A DNA stretch of 64,000 bases from Sphingomonas radiodurans (lineage in GTDB: Bacteria; Pseudomonadota; Alphaproteobacteria; Sphingomonadales; Sphingomonadaceae): NCBI RefSeq assembly GCF_020866845.1, contig NZ_CP086594.1, forward strand, positions 3,438,001-3,502,000, read 5' to 3'. Shown piece after piece: positions 54,320-64,000 of the stretch. Within the stretch, counting starts at the first letter, position 1. Every line of letters starts with the position of its first letter. The notes beneath the pieces were generated by a model, which saw nothing but the letters and a program-made list of their open reading frames with translations, was not told where the DNA came from and did not search any database. The translations under genes were made by a program, and so were the position numbers.

Positions 54320-56338
54320 TCAGCCCGCGCGGTTACGCCCCAGATACCAGCTCAGATTTGCCGGACCGCGGCTCTTGGCGCGCTGCGGGTTCATCAGGTC
54401 GTAGACCACCGCATTTTCCAATACGCGCTGCACATAGTTGCGGGTCTCGGTAAACGGGATCGCCTCGACCCAATCGACCATGTCGATGGCGCCCGTGCGC
54501 GGATCGCCGTTGACGCGAAGCCATTTGTTCACGTTGCCCGGCCCCGCATTATAGGCCGCAATCGCCAGCGGATAGCTGCCGTAGCTGCCGAACACGCGCT
54601 GGAAATAGCTTGAACCAAGCTGCGCATTGTAGCTCGTATCGCTGATCAGCCGTCCGGTGTCGTACGGCAACCCGATCTTGCCCGCCTGCTCACGCGCGGT
54701 GCCCGGCATCAGCTGCATCAGCCCGCGCGCGCCAGCGGACGAGATCGCAGCGCGGTCGAACTGGCTTTCCTGCCGCGAGATCGCATGGATCATCGTCCAT
54801 TGGTCCGTATAGCCCGACGGCACTGGAACCGTTGGGAAGGCGATCGCGCTGTAGTCGGTCAGCCCATTCTGCATCGCCATTCGCCCGACCATCACGGCAA
54901 GGTCGGGTCGATTGATCGACCGTGACAGCTCGTCGGCAAGGAAGTGATCGGCGTCGCTCGAAACCGTCGCGGAGATCTGCTTCACGAAAGCAGACTGATC
55001 CTGATACTGCCCGATCGAGCCGAGGAACTGCGCCGCGCGGACGATCTCGCGCGCGTAGAACGCCTGGCGCGTCGCCGGATCAATCGTCCGCTGGCCGAGC
55101 GCGGGCGGAGCAACCAACGGGCGACGTAGGTGCTCGAGCGCGAGATGGCCGTAGAACTGATCGCGATAACCCGCCGCGGTGTTCAAGAAAGCGGTGGCAT
55201 CCGCCGACCGGCCCGCGGCCTCGGCGGCGCGACCGGCCCAATAGAAGCCCTTCGCCCGCGTCTGCGGCGATTGGCTGCCGCGACCGTAGCGATCGAACAT
55301 CGTCATCGCATCCGCGGGGCGGCCGAGCTGCTTCATCGCGGTCTGCCCCGCGAGCCACACGAGGCTCGTGTAATCGTCGCGCTCGCCATACGGCTTCTTC
55401 GATACGTCGGTGCCTGGCGGATAGGCATCGTCGACCTGCCGCGCGATGTCGTAGGCGATCTGATGTTGCCCGTCCGCCGACGCGCCGCGCGCGTTCGTCA
55501 GCAGGACCTCGTAGAACTCCTCGACGTTGCCCGGCCGCGCCATGCCTGATGAGCGGGTGCGCGCGAGCCACGACCGTGCGCTGGGGGATGCGCCGCTGTT
55601 GCGCAGCCACGTCGCCTTATCGGCGACATAGCCGGCGTCCGACGCACCGGCGCCATCGTTCGCCGCTGCGAGTGCCGAAGCGGTCTGCGCGCCGCTGCGA
55701 AACGCCAGCCGCGCCTCGAAGAGTATACGGCGCGACGGCGAAACATAGGCGATCTGCCGCGCGGCAATGCTGGTCGAACCCTGCCACAGCAGCGCGTCCA
55801 TGCGTGCGTCGTGATCGTCAGGGCGCAGCGCGCCGGCAAAGCCGCCGAGCAATGCCGCCTCGTCGGTGGACGACAAGGCGCCGCGCCGCCAAGCAGTCCG
55901 TGCGGCTTCGTTCGCCTCACCCGTAGCGCCGCTCGCCTGCAGCGCGCGCGCGAAGGCGATGCCGCCGGTCGCGGTCTGCGGCGGAAAGCGGCGGAAATAG
56001 GCGACGACGTTTCCGGGCGCCGCATAGCCGTTTCCGGCCTGCTTTTCGGCCGCACGACGGTTCGCGGCTTCGTTCGGCCAGCCGGGATGCGCCAGCAGAA
56101 AGCTGGCGTAGCTGTCGAACGGCATCGCATCAGTCTGTTGCACCGCCCGCCATTGCGCGAGCGCCGACGCGATCGATCCGCTGTCGTTATAGGTCGGCGC
56201 ATTTGCCGGTCGTTGCTGCCCCATCAGATTGGCCGCGCGCGTGCGCGCCGCCTCGTCCTGATCCTGTGCGACGAGCAGCGCGCCGCCCAGTCCCAATGCC
56301 ATTCCGATCAATGCGCCTGATTTCAAACCTGTCACCAT
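54320..56338 (-). CDS. slt: Soluble lytic murein transglycosylase
   Basis: A 672-residue periplasmic enzyme. After a signal or anchor segment (GALIGMALGLGGALLVAQ) come ~500 residues of helical superhelix repeats (U- and L-domain style) and a C-terminal SLT domain: AISRQESQFDRAAISSAGARGLMQLMPGTA with the catalytic Glu in RQESQF, then AIAAYNAGPGNVNKW. It cleaves peptidoglycan to anhydromuropeptides. Start could be 56338 (MVTGLKS) or 56359. Divergent from dapA; greB is downstream. Confidence 0.92.
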   Translation of the reverse strand: MVTGLKSGALIGMALGLGGALLVAQDQDEAARTRAANLMGQQRPANAPTYNDSGSIASALAQWRAVQQTDAMPFDSYASFLLAHPGWPNEAANRRAAEKQAGNGYAAPGNVVAYFRRFPPQTATGGIAFARALQASGATGEANEAARTAWRRGALSSTDEAALLGGFAGALRPDDHDARMDALLWQGSTSIAARQIAYVSPSRRILFEARLAFRSGAQTASALAAANDGAGASDAGYVADKATWLRNSGASPSARSWLARTRSSGMARPGNVEEFYEVLLTNARGASADGQHQIAYDIARQVDDAYPPGTDVSKKPYGERDDYTSLVWLAGQTAMKQLGRPADAMTMFDRYGRGSQSPQTRAKGFYWAGRAAEAAGRSADATAFLNTAAGYRDQFYGHLALEHLRRPLVAPPALGQRTIDPATRQAFYAREIVRAAQFLGSIGQYQDQSAFVKQISATVSSDADHFLADELSRSINRPDLAVMVGRMAMQNGLTDYSAIAFPTVPVPSGYTDQWTMIHAISRQESQFDRAAISSAGARGLMQLMPGTAREQAGKIGLPYDTGRLISDTSYNAQLGSSYFQRVFGSYGSYPLAIAAYNAGPGNVNKWLRVNGDPRTGAIDMVDWVEAIPFTETRNYVQRVLENAVVYDLMNPQRAKSRGPANLSWYLGRNRAG

Positions 56339-56414
56339 GTGGACAGAGTAGCCGGCCAACCCGTATCTGTCCTGAACAGATCAACGCATTCTATCCGATT
56401 TCAGGAGCATCGCC

Positions 56415-57287
56415 ATGTTTTCCGGTTCGATCCCGGCGCTCGTCACGCCGTTCGACACCGATGGCCGGTTCGTCGAACAAGCCTATCGCGACCTTATCGA
56501 GTGGCAGATCGCCGAAGGTTCTTCGGCGCTGGTGCCGTGCGGCACGACCGGTGAGGCCGCCACACTGAGCAAGGACGAGCATTTCGCGATCGTGAAAGTG
56601 TGCGTCGATCAGGCGCGTGGGCGCGTGCCGGTGATCGCGGGGGCTGGATCGAACGATACGCGTGTCGCGGCGGAGAACATTGCTGCGGCGAAGGAGGCGG
56701 GGGCCGATGCTGCGCTGATGGTGCCGCCCTATTACAATCGTCCGTCTCAGGACGGGATCTATCAGCATTTCGCCGCGCTCGCCCCGACTGCCGCGCTGCC
56801 GATCGTGCTCTATAACGTGCCGGGCCGCACGGTGACCGACATCCAGCCCGAGACGCTGATCCGCATCGTCGCGGCCTTCCCCAAGGTGTTCGTCGCGGTG
56901 AAGGATGCCTCGGGCGTGTTGCAGCGCGTGTCGCAGCACCGCGCCGCGCTGGGCGAGGGGTTCTGCCAGCTGTCGGGCAATGACGATTTGGCCCTATCCT
57001 ACAACGCGGTGGGCGGCGTCGGCTGCATCTCGGTGACCGCGAATGTTGCGCCGAAGCTGTGCGCCGCATTTCAGGCGGCCGGGACCGGCCCCGAGGCGCT
57101 CGCACTTCATGATCAGCTGTTCGCGCTGCACACCGCGCTGTTCACCGACGCGTCGCCCGGGCCGGTGAAGTACGCGATGACGAAGGTGCGGTCGGGCTTC
57201 CCCGCTGGTCTGCGGCTGCCAATGACATGGCCGAGCGAGGCCAGCCGTGCGGCGGTCGATGCAGGGCTCGCGCAGGCAGGATTGTAG
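56415..57287 (+). CDS. dapA: 4-hydroxy-tetrahydrodipicolinate synthase
   Basis: A 290-residue TIM-barrel enzyme at the start of lysine/diaminopimelate synthesis. The pyruvate Schiff-base lysine is in VFVAVKDASGV; LVPCGTTGEAATL holds the Thr of the proton relay; YNVPGRTV carries the catalytic Tyr and Arg. Typical length. Together with slt next door it serves cell-wall supply and turnover, but the two are divergent. Confidence 0.96.
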   Translation: MFSGSIPALVTPFDTDGRFVEQAYRDLIEWQIAEGSSALVPCGTTGEAATLSKDEHFAIVKVCVDQARGRVPVIAGAGSNDTRVAAENIAAAKEAGADAALMVPPYYNRPSQDGIYQHFAALAPTAALPIVLYNVPGRTVTDIQPETLIRIVAAFPKVFVAVKDASGVLQRVSQHRAALGEGFCQLSGNDDLALSYNAVGGVGCISVTANVAPKLCAAFQAAGTGPEALALHDQLFALHTALFTDASPGPVKYAMTKVRSGFPAGLRLPMTWPSEASRAAVDAGLAQAGL

Positions 57288-57342
57288 GACGCGAAGTCGC
57301 CGCAATCTCGCTTCAGGGTCTGCGTATGCCTTGGAGGGTCCG

Positions 57343-57657
57343 ATGTGGTTGATGTTCGCGCTGCAAGTCGCCGGCCCGCCGGCGCCCGTGCCGCCAAATC
57401 GTTCCTCCGACCGCCCGTGCCCGGTCGCGCAGCCGGGCGAGGAGATCGTCGTGTGCGCACGGCGAGACGATGAGTACCGCCTCAAGCCGCTGACCGGCCG
57501 CTATGATTTCGACCGCGAGCCGCCCAAGGCCGAGATGGCGATTGCCGGTGTCGGAAAGGTCGCCGCCGAGGTGGAGCAGGGCCGCGATGCGCAGGGCGCG
57601 CCGATCAATCGTGCGATGATTCGGCTCCGCATCCCGCTGGGCGGCGACAAGCGCTGA
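57343..57657 (+). CDS. Small exported protein with two cysteines
   Basis: A 104-residue protein with a short hydrophobic start (WLMFALQVAG) and the segment DRPCPVAQPGEEIVVCARRDDEYRL, whose C-x...-IVVC-x-R pattern recurs in small sphingomonad periplasmic proteins I remember without name. TTGGAGGG precedes the ATG at 57343. The paired Cys may form a disulfide. Function unknown. Sits between dapA and smpB. Confidence 0.65.
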   Translation: MWLMFALQVAGPPAPVPPNRSSDRPCPVAQPGEEIVVCARRDDEYRLKPLTGRYDFDREPPKAEMAIAGVGKVAAEVEQGRDAQGAPINRAMIRLRIPLGGDKR

Positions 57658-57705
57658 ACGCTGCGGCTTCCCACGAACGGCGCGACGCCCTACATCGCGC
57701 GTCCC

Positions 57706-58188
57706 ATGTCGCGTCCCAAACCAGCCACCTTCGACAAGCAGAAGATCGTCGCGGAGAATCGCCGCGCGCGCTTCGATTACGAGATCGACACCAAGTATGA
57801 GGCCGGGATCGTCCTGACCGGCACCGAGGTGAAGAGCTTGCGCTTCGGCGAGGGCTCGATCGCCGAGAGCTATGCCGAGGTCAGCGAGGCCGGCGTGTGG
57901 CTGATCAACTCGAACATTCCCGAGTTCAGTCACGGCAACCGCTTCAACCACGAGCCCAAGCGTCCGCGTAAACTGCTGCTTCACGAGCGTGAGGTAAACA
58001 AGCTTCACGGCGCCGTGGCGCGTGACGGCATGACGCTCGTTCCGCTGATGGTTTATTTCAATGGTCAAGGACGGGCCAAGGTGGAGCTCGCATTGGCGAA
58101 GGGCAGGAAAGCGCACGACAAGCGCGAGCACATCAAGGAACGCGAGTGGAAGCGTGACGCGGCGCGAATCATGCGCGACCGCAGCTGA
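57706..58188 (+). CDS. smpB: SsrA-binding protein SmpB
   Basis: A 160-residue tmRNA partner needed for trans-translation. [54 protein letters not shown] and the basic C-terminal tail ([18 protein letters not shown]) match the family. The tail fits into the decoding centre. The ssrA gene itself was not found here. One-base overlap with the next gene (TGATG). Confidence 0.96.
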   Translation: MSRPKPATFDKQKIVAENRRARFDYEIDTKYEAGIVLTGTEVKSLRFGEGSIAESYAEVSEAGVWLINSNIPEFSHGNRFNHEPKRPRKLLLHEREVNKLHGAVARDGMTLVPLMVYFNGQGRAKVELALAKGRKAHDKREHIKEREWKRDAARIMRDRS

Positions 58189-58772
58189 TGGCGACACGCC
58201 CGCCGACTTTCTGGCAGCGCGTCGCCGGCTGGTGCCATCGCAACCTGCCGACGCGCGAATCGATGCAGGAGAGCCGGATGCTCCGCCCGGTGGCGCACCG
58301 GGTGCTCGCGCCGGCCTTGTGGCGCTTTACGCGCCGTTCGGTGCCTCGCGGGGTTGCTCTGGGCATGGTCACGGGGATCTTGTTTCCGGTCGCGCAGATC
58401 CCTTTCTCGGCGCTGCTCGCCTTGCCGGTGCGGGCGAATATCCCGGCGGCGGCGCTGACCACGTTCATCACCAATCCGCTGACGACCCCGCCCTTGTGGG
58501 TGGCAGCCTATTACATCGGCAAGTGGATGCTCCGGCTCGATCAGGCCTTGCCCGGCGATCCGGTGAGCCAGGCTGCGAATGGAGCTGCGCAGTCGAACTG
58601 GATGCAGTGGCTGATGTCCGATGCAGCCCCAGCGACCGCGCTTGGCCTGCTGATCGTGACGGCGGTGCTATCGAGCGCCGGCTATGGCTTGTCGGTACTC
58701 GGCTGGCGGCTGTGGATCGCGCGAAAGTGGCGGCATCGTCACAATCGCAACCACGTTGACGATGCGTCTTAA
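58188..58772 (+). CDS. DUF2062 membrane protein
   Basis: A 194-residue protein with three hydrophobic segments and the DUF2062 core SVPRGVALGMVTGILFPVAQIPFSALLALPVRAN and ITNPLTTPPLWVAAYYIGKWML (quoted in part). Family function is unknown. Regularly follows smpB in sphingomonads as I recall. Starts one base inside the smpB stop, so coupled to it. Confidence 0.85.
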   Translation: MATRPPTFWQRVAGWCHRNLPTRESMQESRMLRPVAHRVLAPALWRFTRRSVPRGVALGMVTGILFPVAQIPFSALLALPVRANIPAAALTTFITNPLTTPPLWVAAYYIGKWMLRLDQALPGDPVSQAANGAAQSNWMQWLMSDAAPATALGLLIVTAVLSSAGYGLSVLGWRLWIARKWRHRHNRNHVDDAS

Positions 58773-58815
58773 GCGGATAAAACACGCGGCCTAATCTATC
58801 AGAGGTCGCTGTTCC

Positions 58816-60897
58816 ATGCGTACGTCGCTCGTCTTCGCTGCCATTCTTTCCACGACCGCCGTTGCCGCCATTGCCCAGACTGCCGGCCAACGCGCGGAGC
58901 AGACCGCCACAGTCGCAAAGGCCGCGCAAGGCCCGGTCACGCCGGCATCGGCGGACAAGCCGCAGATCGGCGATTTCGGCTTCGACATGGCCGGCCGCGA
59001 CACCAAGGTCGCGCCGGGCGACGACTTCTACGATTACGCCAGCGGCACCTGGAACCGGACCACTGAGATCCCGGCGGATCGCTCGAACTACGGCATGTTC
59101 CACGTCCTGCAGGATCTGTCGCGCGAACAGACGCGGACGATCCTGGAGGAGCAGGCGAAGCGCCCCGGCAGCAAATCGGGCGATTTCTACGCGAGCTTCC
59201 TCGACGAAGCCGGGGTGAACGCCAAGGGCATCGCCCCCGTGCAGCCATGGATCCAAGCGATCAAGGCCGCGCCCAGCAAGGCTGCGCTCGCGACCGAAGC
59301 CGGCCGGATGCAGCGCCGCGGCGTCGGCACCTTGTTCAACGTGTACGTCAATCAGGACGACAAGAACCCCGATCGCTACATCCTGCAGCTGTCGCAGGCG
59401 GGTCTCGGGCTTCCGGATCGCGATTACTACCTAAAGGACGATCCCAAGCTCGCGGCGAACCGAACCGCATATCAAGCGTATCTGGCGCAGATGCTCACGC
59501 TGGCAGGCGAGAAGGATGCCGCCGCGCGCGCCGCCGCGGTGTTCAACTTCGAGAAGGATCTCGCCGGCATTCACTGGACGCGGGTCGAGAGCCGCGACGC
59601 TGATCGCACGTACAACAGCCTGACGTTTGACGAACTCCGCACGCGTGGCACCGGCTATCCGTGGGACGAGTATCTCGGCGCGCTAGGGGTGAAGGCGACG
59701 GGCTCGCTGCTCGTCGCGCAGCCGTCGGCGCTGACCGGCGAGGCGCGCGTCTGGTCTGGTACGCCGCTGCCGGTGCTGCGCGATCACCTGCTGCTCCGCA
59801 CGCTTTCGAGCTATGCGCGCTATCTGCCCAAGGCGTTCGACGATGCGCGCTTCGCTTTCTACGGCACGGTGCTCGCCGGCACGCCCGAGCAGCAGGCGCG
59901 GTGGAAGCGCGGCGTCGATCTCGTCGATGCACAAATCGGCGAGGATCTCGGCCAGGCCTATGTGGCGAAATACTTCCCGCCCGAATCCAAGGCGGCGGCC
60001 GATGCGCTCGTCCGCAACGTCATCGCCTCGATGGGCGATCGGCTGAAGAAGCTTGAATGGATGGCGCCCGAGACCAAGCAGAAGGCGTTGGTTAAGCTTG
60101 CCGCCTTCACGCCCAAGATCGGCTATCCCGACACGTGGCGCGATTATTCGGCGCTGACGATCAAGCGCGACGATCTGGTCGGCAACGTTGCGCGTGCCAA
60201 CGAGTTCGAGTTCCAGCGCAACCTGGACAAGATCGGCGCACCGATCGATCGCGGCGAATGGTTCATGACGCCGATGACGATCAACGCCTACGCCAATCCG
60301 ACGATGAACGAAATCGTCTTTCCGGCGGCGATTCTCCAGCCGCCGTTCTTCGATCCGAAGGCTGACCCGGCGGTCAACTATGGCGGCATCGGCGCGGTGA
60401 TCGGGCACGAGATCAGCCATCACTTCGACGATCAGGGTCGCAAATACGATCCCAGCGGCAAGCTCGCCGCCTGGTGGACGCCGCAGGACGTGTCGCGCTT
60501 CAAGGTGTTCACCGACCGGCTGGTTGCGCAGTACGATGCGTACGAGCCGCTCCCCGGCCAGCACGTCCAGGGCGCGCTGACGCTTGGCGAGAATATCGCC
60601 GATCTGGCCGGCCTGACGGTGGCGATCGACGCCTATCACCGTTCGCTCGGCGGCAAGCCAGCGCCAGTGATCGACGGCACGACCGGTGACCAGCGCTTCT
60701 ATCTTGGCTGGGCGCAGGTGTGGCGCACCAAGTATCGCGAGCCGATCCTGCGCCAGATGCTGCTGTCCGATCCGCACTCGCCGGGAATGCAGCGCGCCAA
60801 TGTCGTGCGGAACCTCGACCCTTGGTATGCCGCTTTCGGGGCCAAGCCGGGGCAGAAGCTGTTCCTCGACGATCAGCAGCGCGTCCGCATCTGGTGA
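58816..60897 (+). CDS. M13 family (neprilysin-like) zinc endopeptidase, exported
   Basis: A 693-residue secreted or periplasmic endopeptidase. Signal peptide RTSLVFAAILSTTAVAAIAQ; peptidase_M13_N then the catalytic domain with the zinc motif GHEISHHFDDQG (HExxH) and third ligand in GENIADLAG; NAYANPTMNEIVFPAAILQPPFF precedes it and LDPWYAAFGAKPGQKLF ends the family fold. Typical length. Cleaves small peptides; bacterial role is not settled. Starts 43 bp after DUF2062. Confidence 0.95.
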   Translation: MRTSLVFAAILSTTAVAAIAQTAGQRAEQTATVAKAAQGPVTPASADKPQIGDFGFDMAGRDTKVAPGDDFYDYASGTWNRTTEIPADRSNYGMFHVLQDLSREQTRTILEEQAKRPGSKSGDFYASFLDEAGVNAKGIAPVQPWIQAIKAAPSKAALATEAGRMQRRGVGTLFNVYVNQDDKNPDRYILQLSQAGLGLPDRDYYLKDDPKLAANRTAYQAYLAQMLTLAGEKDAAARAAAVFNFEKDLAGIHWTRVESRDADRTYNSLTFDELRTRGTGYPWDEYLGALGVKATGSLLVAQPSALTGEARVWSGTPLPVLRDHLLLRTLSSYARYLPKAFDDARFAFYGTVLAGTPEQQARWKRGVDLVDAQIGEDLGQAYVAKYFPPESKAAADALVRNVIASMGDRLKKLEWMAPETKQKALVKLAAFTPKIGYPDTWRDYSALTIKRDDLVGNVARANEFEFQRNLDKIGAPIDRGEWFMTPMTINAYANPTMNEIVFPAAILQPPFFDPKADPAVNYGGIGAVIGHEISHHFDDQGRKYDPSGKLAAWWTPQDVSRFKVFTDRLVAQYDAYEPLPGQHVQGALTLGENIADLAGLTVAIDAYHRSLGGKPAPVIDGTTGDQRFYLGWAQVWRTKYREPILRQMLLSDPHSPGMQRANVVRNLDPWYAAFGAKPGQKLFLDDQQRVRIW

Positions 60898-60955
60898 TCG
60901 CACCCCGCCGTGCCGCTTGACGGCGGCGCGGCGCGGATCGAAGGCTGGTGGGACG

Positions 60956-63349
60956 ATGGCGACGCTTCCCCCTCTGGATGTACAGCGGCTTACCCCAGGT
61001 GGCGCGTGGGCGGTCGCAACTGCCGCGGGCCTCGTGGCGGCGCTGCTGGTGTTGTGGGTGGTCGGCAACGTAGCCGTGGCGGCCGGGTTCGTGGCAGCGG
61101 CCATCGTGGTCGGCGGCGGCGTGGTGGCGTGGCGCGCGCTGGCACCGGTCGCCGCACCGACGCAGCCTGAGGTCGACTGGCACCTTGTTCGCGCACTGAC
61201 GCAGGACAGCCCCGATGCGATCGCGATCACAGATCGTGCCGGGCGGCTGGTGTGTGCCAACGATCATTACGAAGCGATGTTCGCCGGGTTGCCGACCCCA
61301 CCCGGCCTGCCGATCGGCGAGGCCGGCGTCGGCGCCCTCTCCAGCGTCGGCCGCGCCGCTTGGCGTGACGGGCGCGCGCGGCTCGAGCGGGCCGAGGCGG
61401 GGGGGCGGACGATCGTGATCGACGTGCTGCGCACCGGCCAGCAGCAGGATCTGCTCGTCTGGCGGGCCGCGTCAGCGACCGAGACCGACGGCAGCGGCGC
61501 GCTCGCGGCGGCGCTGGCGGGCGCACTTGGACGGCGATTGGCGGAATCGGGCATCATGGCCGCGCTGCTGTCTGCCGATGGCCGCGTGCTGGCGGCCGAT
61601 CCAGTACTGCGTTCCCGTGCGCTCGGCCCTGGCTCGGCGTCCGCGCAGGGCGCCGACTTTGCGCGCTTCCTAATCACCGATGGCCGCGGCCTGATCCGGT
61701 TCGAGCGCGAAGGGCTAGACGGCAATCCGCTGCGGCTGGTGCAGGTGCCGTTCGCGGAAGGTGAAGACGCGCCGATCCTGGTCGCGCTGCTCGACGAGGA
61801 GGATGCGCCGGTCACCGCCGCGACGGGTGCGACCGGGCATATCCGCACGCTCGTCCAGTTGATGCCGCTCGGCATTGCGCTGGTCGATCGCGACGGGCGC
61901 TTCGTCGAGATGAACGATGCCTTTCTGCGCGCCGCCTCGGTCGATCGCGCTGCGCCGCCGCTGTATCCCGGCGATCTCGTGGTGCGCGAGGATAAGGCGG
62001 CGGTGGCCGACGCGGTGCGGCGCTTCGCCGGCGGCGGCGCGGCGCATGCTGCCGACATGGCGGTGCGGTTGCGCGACCATCCCGACGAGCCGGTGATCCT
62101 GTCGATCGCTGGCGCACGCGGGCTCGGCGATGCTGCGGTGGTGTTGAGCCTCAAGGACAATACCGAGGAATCGCGGCTCAAGCGCGAGGTCGCGCAGGCG
62201 ACCAAGATGCAGGCGGTCGGCCAGCTTGCGGGCGGCGTCGCGCACGACTTCAACAACATCCTCACTGCCATCATCGGCCATTGCGATCTGATGCTGATGC
62301 GCCACTCGCCGGGCGACAGCGATTATGACGACATCCAGCAGGTGCGGAACAATTCGAATCGCGCTGCGGCGCTGACGCGGCAACTGCTCGCCTTCTCCCG
62401 CCAGCAGACGCTGCGCCCGCAAGTGCTGCAACTGCCCGACGTCGTCTCCGAAGTGTCGAACCTGCTCAAGCGACTGCTCGGCGAGACGGTGTCGCTCGAG
62501 GTGCGCCACGGGCGCGATCTCGGCCCCGTGCGTGCCGATCCGGGGCAGCTCGAACAGGTCGTCGTCAATCTCGCGGTCAATGCGCGCGACGCGATGCAGG
62601 CGAAGCATCCGCACGGCGGCGGCAAGCTGACGATCCAGACCCGCTCGGCAACCGTCGGCGAAATCAGCCGGCGTGGGCCGGACATCATGCCGGTCGGCGA
62701 CTATACCGCGCTCGAGATATCGGACACCGGCTCAGGCATACCGCCCGAGATCCTGCCGAAGATCTTCGAGCCATTCTTCACCACCAAGGAAATCGGCAAG
62801 GGCACGGGCCTCGGCCTCTCCACCGTCTATGGCATCGTCAAACAATCGGGAGGGTACATCTTCGCCGATTCGCGGCCGGGGCAGGGGGCCACCTTCACCA
62901 TCTACCTCCCCGTCCACGCCACGGGCGAGCCGGTTACGCCACGCAAGGCGGTTGCCAAGCCGCGGCCGGTCGAAGTGTGGGGCACCGGTACCGTGCTTCT
63001 GGTGGAGGACGAGGACATGGTCCGCGCCGTCGCCGAGCGCGCGCTGACACGGCAGGGTTATACCGTGCTGACCGCCGAGAATGGCGAGGCGGCGCTCGAG
63101 ATCATCGAACGGCACCCGCGGCCTGATCTTTTGGTGTCCGACGTAGTCATGCCTGTCATGGACGGTCCGACGATGGCGCGCCGCGCCCGTGCGCGCTATC
63201 CCGATCTGCCGATCTTGTTCATGTCGGGCTATGCCGAGGAACAGCTGCGGCGCTCGATAGATCTCGAGAATGTCGCGTTCATTCCCAAGCCGTTCTCGGT
63301 CCAGCAACTCGCCGAAGCCGCGCGCGAGGCACTCAGCCAGCAAGGCTGA
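60956..63349 (+). CDS. cckA: CckA-type hybrid histidine kinase
   Basis: A 797-residue membrane kinase: two amino helices ([40 protein letters not shown]), PAS parts, HisKA with phospho-acceptor His430 in [14 protein letters not shown], HATPase with [20 protein letters not shown] and [13 protein letters not shown], and a C-terminal receiver ([32 protein letters not shown]). The run [18 protein letters not shown] and [15 protein letters not shown] is characteristic of CckA, which feeds phosphate through ChpT to CtrA and controls the alphaproteobacterial cell cycle. Start ATG 60956. Confidence 0.9.
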   Translation: MATLPPLDVQRLTPGGAWAVATAAGLVAALLVLWVVGNVAVAAGFVAAAIVVGGGVVAWRALAPVAAPTQPEVDWHLVRALTQDSPDAIAITDRAGRLVCANDHYEAMFAGLPTPPGLPIGEAGVGALSSVGRAAWRDGRARLERAEAGGRTIVIDVLRTGQQQDLLVWRAASATETDGSGALAAALAGALGRRLAESGIMAALLSADGRVLAADPVLRSRALGPGSASAQGADFARFLITDGRGLIRFEREGLDGNPLRLVQVPFAEGEDAPILVALLDEEDAPVTAATGATGHIRTLVQLMPLGIALVDRDGRFVEMNDAFLRAASVDRAAPPLYPGDLVVREDKAAVADAVRRFAGGGAAHAADMAVRLRDHPDEPVILSIAGARGLGDAAVVLSLKDNTEESRLKREVAQATKMQAVGQLAGGVAHDFNNILTAIIGHCDLMLMRHSPGDSDYDDIQQVRNNSNRAAALTRQLLAFSRQQTLRPQVLQLPDVVSEVSNLLKRLLGETVSLEVRHGRDLGPVRADPGQLEQVVVNLAVNARDAMQAKHPHGGGKLTIQTRSATVGEISRRGPDIMPVGDYTALEISDTGSGIPPEILPKIFEPFFTTKEIGKGTGLGLSTVYGIVKQSGGYIFADSRPGQGATFTIYLPVHATGEPVTPRKAVAKPRPVEVWGTGTVLLVEDEDMVRAVAERALTRQGYTVLTAENGEAALEIIERHPRPDLLVSDVVMPVMDGPTMARRARARYPDLPILFMSGYAEEQLRRSIDLENVAFIPKPFSVQQLAEAAREALSQQG

Positions 63350-63418
63350 TCTGTATCAGATCGTTTCAGGTGTGACGGAACCGTTGCGGAAACGTTCCGC
63401 TCCAACTAAGGCTCGAGA

Positions 63419-63763
63419 ATGTTCACCCGCGTCCTGCTTGTCGAAGACGAGCCGCTTATTGCCATGATGCTCGAAGACTTCCTCGACGCACTCGATCGTC
63501 AATGCGCCGGCACCGCCGATTGCGTCGCCGCGGCCATGCCATTGGTCGAGGCGGGCGGGTTCGATTGCGCGATCCTCGACGTCAATCTGCGCGGTGGCGA
63601 AAAGAGCTGGCCGATCGCCAAGGAGCTTGCGCAGCGCGGCATCCCGTTCATTTTCGCGACCGGCGGCGGAGACGACATGCTGGCAGACGAGTTTCGCGGG
63701 CGCCCGGTCCTGCAAAAGCCGTTCACGATGGACGGGGTTGAAAAGGTGCTGTCCGCGCTCTGA
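63419..63763 (+). CDS. Single-domain response regulator
   Basis: A 114-residue CheY-like receiver only: VLLVEDEPLIAMMLEDFLD (acidic pair), D54 in CAILDVNLRGG as phospho-acceptor, T81 in IFATGGG and K100 in VLQKPFT. No output domain. It starts 69 bp after cckA, on the same strand, and could accept phosphate from CckA or from another kinase; in alphaproteobacteria single-domain regulators often modulate stress or cell-cycle phosphorelays. The pairing is inference. Confidence 0.88.
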   Translation: MFTRVLLVEDEPLIAMMLEDFLDALDRQCAGTADCVAAAMPLVEAGGFDCAILDVNLRGGEKSWPIAKELAQRGIPFIFATGGGDDMLADEFRGRPVLQKPFTMDGVEKVLSAL

Positions 63764-63772
63764 CGACGGCGA

Positions 63773-64000
63773 TCAGCCGGCGTCCTGCGCGGCTTCCTCG
63801 CACTCATACTCGGCGATCCGCGCGGATAAGGAAGTCGTATCGGGGGCGACCGCAACCGCGGGGCGGATCGCATTGGTGGTCTGGCAGCGCGACAGAAAGG
63901 CCTCCATCACCGTGTCCACCGCTGCCTTCGACACGTTTCGGCGGTCGGGCTCGAAAAAGGATTCGGGCGCCGCGGACGAGGTGACGATTTCGTACGCGGG
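63773..64000 (-). CDS. Unidentified protein, C-terminal end
   Basis: A minus-strand frame is open from the right edge to a TGA at 63773-63775 and encodes the last 75 residues of a protein. The text is hydrophilic (FFEPDRRNVSKAAVDTVMEA; FLSRCQTTNAIRPAVAVAPD; ARIAEYECEEAAQDAG) with two cysteines, GC-biased third bases and no motif I know. It converges with the response regulator, 9 bp apart. The real start lies outside the window. Confidence 0.6.
   Translation of the reverse strand, partial: PAYEIVTSSAAPESFFEPDRRNVSKAAVDTVMEAFLSRCQTTNAIRPAVAVAPDTTSLSARIAEYECEEAAQDAG

Overview
The window reads as chromosomal DNA of a GC-rich alphaproteobacterium, most likely a sphingomonad (Sphingomonas or a close relative). 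Reasons: CckA-type cell-cycle kinase, a ThiS-ThiG fusion, the aroQ-accB-accC order, a PHA-granule regulator-like gene, a WalW-like deacetylase, DUF2062 after smpB, strongly GC-biased third codon positions, and palindromic repeats of the kind common in this group. The species call is inference from gene content; no rRNA is present.

Layout. 1-6.98 kb: the 5' two fifths of purL, a secreted beta-helix/RTX protein, a phospholipase D-like enzyme coupled to a tiny upstream frame, a membrane protein, and aroQ-accB-accC (minus strand). 7.5-14.4 kb: thiS-thiG fusion, DedA protein, gshB, yraN, rsmI; then, divergently, a penicillin-binding-protein activator-like lipoprotein, a DUF47 protein and a Pit phosphate transporter. 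14.4-20.8 kb: a stand-alone Mrr_N-like winged helix, a small unknown, PHA-regulator and VOC genes, a 133-bp dispersed repeat, lnt, metK (behind a perfect inverted repeat), PAP2 phosphatase, trmB. 20.9-27.2 kb: a decayed exopolysaccharide export locus: intact Wza-type lipoprotein, then frameshifted outer-membrane barrel, frameshifted Wzc-type kinase, an IS3 orfA fragment fused to a beheaded flippase, and a methyltransferase. 27.2-32.0 kb: sufE and an enlarged phage-shock operon, divergent from pspF: sigma-54 promoter, 45-aa membrane peptide, pspA, pspB, pspC, then five more one-pass membrane proteins with PspB-like coiled-coil tails. 32-47.3 kb: sodB, tRNA-Asn, nadK-moaA, an EAL phosphodiesterase, small genes, gyrA with a second copy of the 133-bp repeat upstream, a TbpB-like lipoprotein, SDR, TPR protein, Lrp regulator, an atypical histidine kinase and a WalW-like deacetylase. 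47.3-64 kb: tRNA-Pro, tRNA-Ile2, small lipoprotein, two M28 peptidases, ettA, NYN protein, greB, soluble lytic transglycosylase, dapA, smpB, M13 peptidase, cckA, a single-domain response regulator, and the 3' end of an unknown gene.

Most of the window is housekeeping. The most unusual part is the psp operon (27.6-32.0 kb): six PspB-domain proteins in one transcript, two of which share an extra central motif, suggest a diversified membrane-stress sensor set. Second is the repeated, same-orientation 133-bp palindromic element 5' of lnt and gyrA. Third is the degrading EPS locus, where two independent frameshifts and an IS-linked deletion should have abolished export. All coordinates and start choices come from reading the sequence; family names rest on recognised motifs, not on database searches.
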